From the NCBI GenBank assembly GCA_021464415.1, contig CM038469.1, positions 58,397,702-58,461,701 on the forward strand: DNA of 64,000 nt, given 5' to 3'. Positions 58,961 through 64,000 of this stretch are shown here, piece after piece (positions within the stretch are counted from its first letter, which is position 1; each line of letters begins with the position of its first letter). The position numbers were made by a program, and so were the translations under genes. Source of the stretch: Lonicera japonica (taxonomy: Eukaryota > Streptophyta > Magnoliopsida > Dipsacales > Caprifoliaceae). The notes under the pieces were generated by a model. That model worked only from the letters and a program-made list of their open reading frames with translations, was not told the DNA's origin and made no database searches.

Positions 58961-60002
58961 AAAACATAAACATAACCCGCCTAAAATATATCACGATATG
59001 ATATATATATATATATGATTATAATTTTTGGGTCATAATAAATACGTTCTAATATAAGTAGAAATATGATTATTTTTTATAATTTAGATCCTATAAAACC
59101 ACGACAAGAGATAATTAAGATGACATATCTCATATTTCATTTTAAAATTTAGACACGAACATGAATTTCCTATGATTTCATTCCCAAAATACTAAAATGT
59201 CTTGATCCAAACACAATTAATTAATGGATAAGATATTTTTCAAATAACACCCGCCCATCCATGCTAAAAAGGGTACAAGTTGGACATGCTTTAAAAGGGT
59301 CGAGTTCGGATTTTACAAACCCACTTTACCTATTGCAATTTCTACTAACCACTAAAAAGAAGGTTCAAATTAAATTTTGTTTTAAATAAAAATATAATAA
59401 ATCAAATCTATAGGGATTGGATAATGTTTATTTAATTGAAAGATTATTATTTAATATTTACACATATAAATCTGAAGAGAGATAATGGGAAAAAATTAAT
59501 TACTATTTTAGGATAGCTAAACATGTATTTACATATCCTATAATTAGGAATTATTTTTATAATCTGTAATATACAACAAACTAATCAAATATGACATACG
59601 AATAAATTTATTTATTTATTACAGAGCTAGTATTATGATACATACTATTTTTTTGTCTAATTTATTTATTCCATCAATTGCACATATGTAGGGTGTACTC
59701 TTGAGGCTAGTATATATATATATAGAAAGAGATAATATATATATATATATATATAGATAGAGAAAGAGAGAAAAATAATGAAAAAAAAATACTATTTTAG
59801 GATAGGTAAACATGTATTTACAAAATTATGTTCATGAACATTTAAACTTGTTTTATAATTAGGCTTTATAATTTGTAATGTATATTTTTTTATCAAATAG
59901 AATATTTACATAAATCTATGTATTTATTACAAAGTTGGTTTTTCACATAATAAAAAATCCATTTAGCTGTCCTTCAAAATATGATTTAGATAATTTAAAA
60001 TT
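58961..60002. other. AT-rich intergenic DNA
   Basis: No gene seen. (TA)n microsatellites lie at about 58998-59017, 59711-59722 and 59735-59754. The GAGGCTAGTATA block at 59703-59714 resembles the one at 57948 and may be a Helitron-type end. Confidence 0.45.
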
Positions 60003-61089
60003 GGATTTTTTTGAGTTTGTCCCCTATTATTAATTCAAAACTCAACTTACCTAAACATTTGAGTTACCCCTGCGATTTAATGGAATGCTAACTCCGTCAA
60101 AAAAAAAATTCCGTCTGACCATTTTACCCCATGTTACTGTTCATCTTCTATAAAAAAAACCCTAGATCTTATTATTTACTTTCTCTCTCTAAAACACCAC
60201 ATTCCTCCATTTATTCACCTCCATCTTTCTTTCTTTCTCTCTCTTTCTCTCTCTATCTCGTCCATTTCTTCATCTTGATTTCTCTCTACGTGTTAAACTA
60301 ATTCCAAATCGAAGCTTTTAGAAATTCGGTCGAAGAAATCGCCGGAGAAACAAACCCAAACTTGCCGAATCCAGTGGAGATGAACAATGGGTTTAGATAT
60401 ATATATATATATATATAATATTTAGAGATTTTGGGTTTGTACTTAAAGAGAGAAAATAGTGAACCCATTTTTGGAAACGATTTTAGATTCATCTTGAAAA
60501 AGAAGATGAAAATGATTTTGAAATTGGGTATAAAAATGGGTTTATTGTTGAAAATGATTTTGTATTCATCTTTGAAGAAGAAGATGAATAGTAAACCCAT
60601 TTTTTTATTTCACATTTGAAGAGGAAGACGAATAACAAGCGATTTTTAGAATTGTAAATTGGGTTTACTAGTATAAACAATTTTGGATTTCGAAATTAGG
60701 TTTATTGTTGAAAATTGTTTTGGATTCATTTTTGAAGAAGATGAATAGTAAACCCATTTTTTTATTTCACCTTTGAAGAAGAAGATGAATAGCAAAGATT
60801 TATGGATTTGTAAATTGGTTTAATAATAGAAACAATTTTGAATTTCGAAATTAAGTTTATTGTTAGAAATTATTTTGGATTCATTTTTGAAGAATAAGAT
60901 GAATAGTAAACTCATATTTGTATTTTACCTTTGAAGAAGAAAATACAGATGGGTAGAATGGTCCAAAAAATTAAGAAATGGACGGAGTTAGCATTCCGTT
61001 AAATCGCAGGGGGTAACTCAAAGGATTAGTAAAACAGGGGAGTAAGTTGAGTTTTGAATTAATAATAGGGGGCAAACTCAAAAAATCCC
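60003..61089. mobile_element. 1087-bp Mutator-like element with 9-bp target duplication
   Basis: The perfect 9-mer TTTAAAATT flanks the element at 59994-60002 and 61090-61098. Terminal arms of about 125 bp are inverted copies (GGATTTTTTTGAGTTTGTCC at the left; GGCAAACTCAAAAAATCCC at the right; AATGCTAACTCCGTC against GACGGAGTTAGCATT). The interior contains a gene-leader-like stretch (CCTCCATC, then TTTCTCTCTC tracts at 60180-60250, then CGGTCGAAGAAATCGCCGGA) followed by three to four imperfect tandem units of about 110-160 bp (GAAGAAGATGAATAGTAAACC-type). No transposase. The 9-bp duplication and long arms are diagnostic of Mutator-like elements. Confidence 0.9.
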
Positions 61090-62590
61090 TTTAAAATTTT
61101 TATGTTGATTTGCGCTTGGTTAGAAAAATTAAATAATTGTAAATATGAAAATTCAAGTTGATTAATGAAAACTAAAATTAAGTCATTTGAAGTAAGACTT
61201 AAAATTGTCTAATTCTTGAACTTGAAAATTCAATCAAACTTTATATTTTAAAGGAATATAATACATACACTTAATGTTGACACCTCTACATTTTTTTTAA
61301 GAAATATAGAGAATTTTAGATGGTGTTCTTTAATAAACCAACGGAAACAGTATTATCACCCCGCTTTCAACTCACTCCACCACCAACTTTCAACTCACCT
61401 TGTTTTAAGTTCAACTTTCAAACAAGGAAGTACCAATACAATTTTGACAACTGCTTTTATCAAACTACATCTGCTTTTACTTACTATGATTAGTATTGAA
61501 TTTGTTTGACACCATCACTAATTGATGTTTTGGTGAATTTTTTTATCATATTTTTTCAACACACAATAAATCTCTCCCCGAAATATACTACTAGATTAGA
61601 TTTCCCTTGTCCTAGATAGCCGAGTTTTAAATAAAATTTGATTTTAATTATAAGACACCTACTAATTTTATTGATAATTTCAAGCAAGAGCGACGGAAGA
61701 TTACAAATAAAATATACATAGTTAACTAAACAGTAGGGAATAAATCATCTACATTGTTTATGTTAATGCTTTAAGCCTACTATATGCAAAAAGACCTTAA
61801 AAGATAATTCAATTCGAAAACCCTAAAAAAATAAACAAATTATTTGAGCGGATAGAGCTACCAATATTAGCGAAAAGGGACAACGTTAACTATCCGTCTG
61901 ATGAATATATATGCACACAATTGAATCCTGAGAAGTGAAAATATATATAATGTAAACTTCACAATTAATATACATACAACCGCTGACTTGAAATGAATCA
62001 TAAAAAGGGTGTTTTTTCTTTTTTGTAAATAAAAAATAAGGGATTCTTTGCTTGCAAACTTATCAAAACTGAAAAAAGATAATCATGATCAAAAAAAGAC
62101 TTCGTAGGTGTATACAAGAACACCCATTTCAAAACACGTTATTATAACATTTTCAATATCTTAATTAAGTTCTCCAAATACTTTATCAAATAAAATCGAA
62201 TCATTTTAAATACATAATTTTTTAATTGAATAATGGAAAGTGAACTAATTTAATAAGTAATTTTTTTTTACAAAGAAGTTAAAACTAATTATATACTTAT
62301 AATACAAAATATTATTTTAAAAATAATTTATTTTATTATATTTACTGCACACATGTAAAATGTTCTCTAAAATTAATAAATATTTATGGTTGTGTACTCA
62401 ACACGTCCGTAATCTTAAATTTTAAAATCTAATTTAAATATATCTGTATTATATCATATGATCATATCAACTCTCCTACTTTCCATCTGTTAGAATTTTC
62501 TTAAAAATAAAATAAAATATATCTTCTCCAGTAATTACCAACAAATAATACAAGCCCACCCAAACAACGCCTAATAAGGCCTTTGTGACT
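61090..62590. other. AT-rich intergenic DNA
   Basis: No gene seen. 62385-62520 is a diverged copy of 53330-53450. The last 200 bp belong to the promoter side of the next gene. Confidence 0.45.
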
Positions 62591-62675
62591 TTCCTACGTA
62601 AAACCTAAACCAAAACCTAAACCTAAACCTAAACGGAAACCCCTCCCCCCCCCTCTCTCTCTCTCTCTCTCTGCG
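62591..62675 (+). promoter_or_regulatory. telo-box-like repeats and CT tract at a gene start
   Basis: Repeated AAACCTA words (AAACCTAAACC) between 62600 and 62635 resemble the plant telo-box (AAACCCTAA). They are followed by CCCCTCC and a (CT)n tract to 62673. Telo-boxes and CT-rich leaders are common just upstream of plant housekeeping genes, so transcription probably starts about here. Confidence 0.5.
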
Positions 62676-64000
62676 CTAAACTAGTCCTTCTCTATCCACA
62701 AAGTATAGTCTTTCTCTATCTACAAAGTACGGTCGATGAGCAGCGGTTCAACAATCCGATCCATAAAGGGAGAGGGTACTTCCATTAAATGCTCTGTTCT
62801 TTCTCCTTCTTCTTCTCAATCTCTATTTGTTTCATGTCTTCAATCGATGTTTCTCTCTTCTCCTCTTTTCTCTCTGCAAATACGCGGCCTCAAAGCCTAA
62901 TTTTCGAAACCCTAATTTTTGATTCATTACCTATACACTCACATTCCCTTTTTCTTCGGCGTAAATCTACTTCCAATTCGAGGTTTTTGTGTTCTACTAC
63001 TAAGTTATCTGCCCGGCATGAGTGATTCTAAGGTATGTAACTTGATATTGTTGTTTGCTTTTTATTGATTTTGTACTTCTCTTTATATTTTCGTTTTTTG
63101 GTTATTTTTTTACTTGGTTTCATTATTTGGCTTGTGTTAGTCTAGTGATTTTGATTAAAGAAAAGTTAGCCTTTTTGCTGATGGAATGTCGAATTTTGAT
63201 GGTTTGTTATGCAAATTGTGGTTAAGGGAAGTGTAGATTAAATTAAACCACACAGAAAGAGAATTAAAGAATTACACAGTGAAATAAGCAGTGTATGATA
63301 CTAGTAGTTATTTTATGTAATTGAGACTTTACCCCTAATACAACACAGAAAGAGAATTAAAGAATTACACAGTGAAATAAGCAGTGTATGATGCTAGTAG
63401 TTATTTTATGTAATTGAGACTTTACCCCTAATACAAGGAACCCTAAGCTATTCAATCCAATAATTTACTTCCAATTCGAGGTTTTTGTGTTCTACTACTC
63501 AATTCTCTGCCCAACTTGAGTGATCCTAAGGTTGGTAACTTTGATATCGTTTTTTACTCTTTAACAAGTCTGTACTTTGTTTGTATCTTTGATATTAGGT
63601 TGTGTTGGTTACTCTCTACTGATTTTGATTTAGCAGAGAACGATTTAGCTATTTGCTCATTGTTATTCTGGCATTTTTGAGTAGATAAGCTATTTTTTTA
63701 ATGGGATTTTGAATTTTGAACTTTATTTATGCTTTTGATAATTTGTTGTGTTGATTTAGTGATTTTGTTTGGAGAGAGAATGATTTAGCTTTGTTTTTCA
63801 GTAGATTATAGATGAAGAAAAGTTACTTTGTTTTTTGCTGTTGGAATGTTGAATTTCGATGCAGTTTTAGTTGTGAGAAGTATAGATTAAAATGCACAAG
63901 AAAGGGAATTGAAAAACTAGCAGGTGAAATAAGCACTATATGGTGCTAATAGCTATTTTGTTGTTGGGAAGGTGGCAATTACCCACTGCAAATACTGTTA
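62640..64000 (+). CDS. 5' end of an unidentified gene (partial)
   Basis: A C/T-rich leader, a likely exon end at GATTCTAAG|GTATGTAAC (63031-63036) and then T-rich intron-like sequence to the window edge indicate the start of a plant gene on the plus strand. Three starts are possible. The frame 62789-63025 (78 aa, ending LRRKSTSNSRFLCSTTKLSA then RHE) looks like a transit peptide but stops 10 bases before the donor. The frame from 62736 is 57 codons and also stops. An ATG at 63019 gives MSDSK and runs open into the donor, so it may be the true start with the others as upstream ORFs. The product cannot be named from this exon. Confidence 0.5.
62968..63552 (+). repeat. duplicated exon end inside the following intron
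   Basis: The last 85 bp of the presumed exon 1 with its donor (TACTTCCAATTCGAGGTTTT to TAAGGTATGTAAC, 62968-63052) recur at 63466-63552 (ending TAAGGTTGGTAAC). The second copy has TTG where the first has the ATG of MSDSK. Confidence 0.85.
63251..63436. repeat. 93-bp tandem duplication
   Basis: Two adjacent 93-bp units (63251-63343 and 63344-63436) beginning CACAGAAAGAGAATTAAAGA differ at about one base. A third, diverged copy begins near 63897 (AAGAAAGGGAATTGAAAAAC). Confidence 0.92.

Noticed and set aside
60298..60680. Overlapping frames on both strands inside the 60-kb element
   Set aside because: They follow the tandem GAAGAAGATGAA units and TA microsatellite; no conserved domain.

Overview
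This window is nuclear DNA from a flowering plant. The evidence is GT-AG introns, long AT-rich intergenic DNA, and eudicot-type proteins: a LAC17-type laccase, a P-class PPR protein, a GT92 glycosyltransferase and an HCF153-like plastid protein. The species cannot be fixed from the sequence alone. All exon coordinates below were placed by hand from reading frame, splice dinucleotides and family knowledge; no alignment program was run.

Genes. Four complete protein genes lie between 15.7 and 43.3 kb: (1) a two-exon PPR gene (+, 15710-18269, 723 aa); (2) an HCF153-like thylakoid protein gene (-, 20856-24798, 144 aa) whose two short exons are separated by a 3.5-kb intron; (3) a six-exon laccase gene (+, 27734-30295, 582 aa) with a near-perfect miR397 target site and MYB46/83-type elements upstream; (4) an eleven-exon GT92 (DUF23) gene (-, 34708-43270, 522 aa). 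The 5' end of a fifth, unidentified gene starts near 62.64 kb and leaves the window. Broken genes are an orphan first exon of an LAF1/MYB18-type R2R3-MYB (6043-6180), a stop-riddled hAT transposase (48799-50817) and a 5'-truncated LINE tail (52913-53216).

Layout. 0-15.7 kb is a repeat-rich left flank: two related Helitron-like copies, a palindromic minisatellite, several TIR elements, a SINE, and a 1.38-kb foldback element that ends about 480 bp upstream of the PPR start codon. 15.7-43.3 kb is the gene island; its introns hold SINE, Stowaway-like and Mutator-like insertions. 43.3-62.6 kb is again gene-poor: hAT relics, a duplicated segment that supplies an empty site for a Harbinger-type MITE and a LINE insertion, a degenerate 21-23 bp minisatellite, a 3.5-kb cluster of related Helitron-like units, and a 1087-bp Mutator-like element with a perfect 9-bp target duplication. 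62.6-64 kb is the start of the last gene, with local tandem duplications.

The genes are unrelated in function (organelle RNA metabolism, cytochrome b6f biogenesis, lignin polymerisation, Golgi glycosylation), as expected in a plant genome; no operon or biosynthetic cluster is implied. I found no convincing unknown biological system. The most informative items are the foldback element, the insertion history readable from the 52-55 kb duplication, the LAC17-miR397 site, and the PPR intron flanked by an 8-bp direct repeat.
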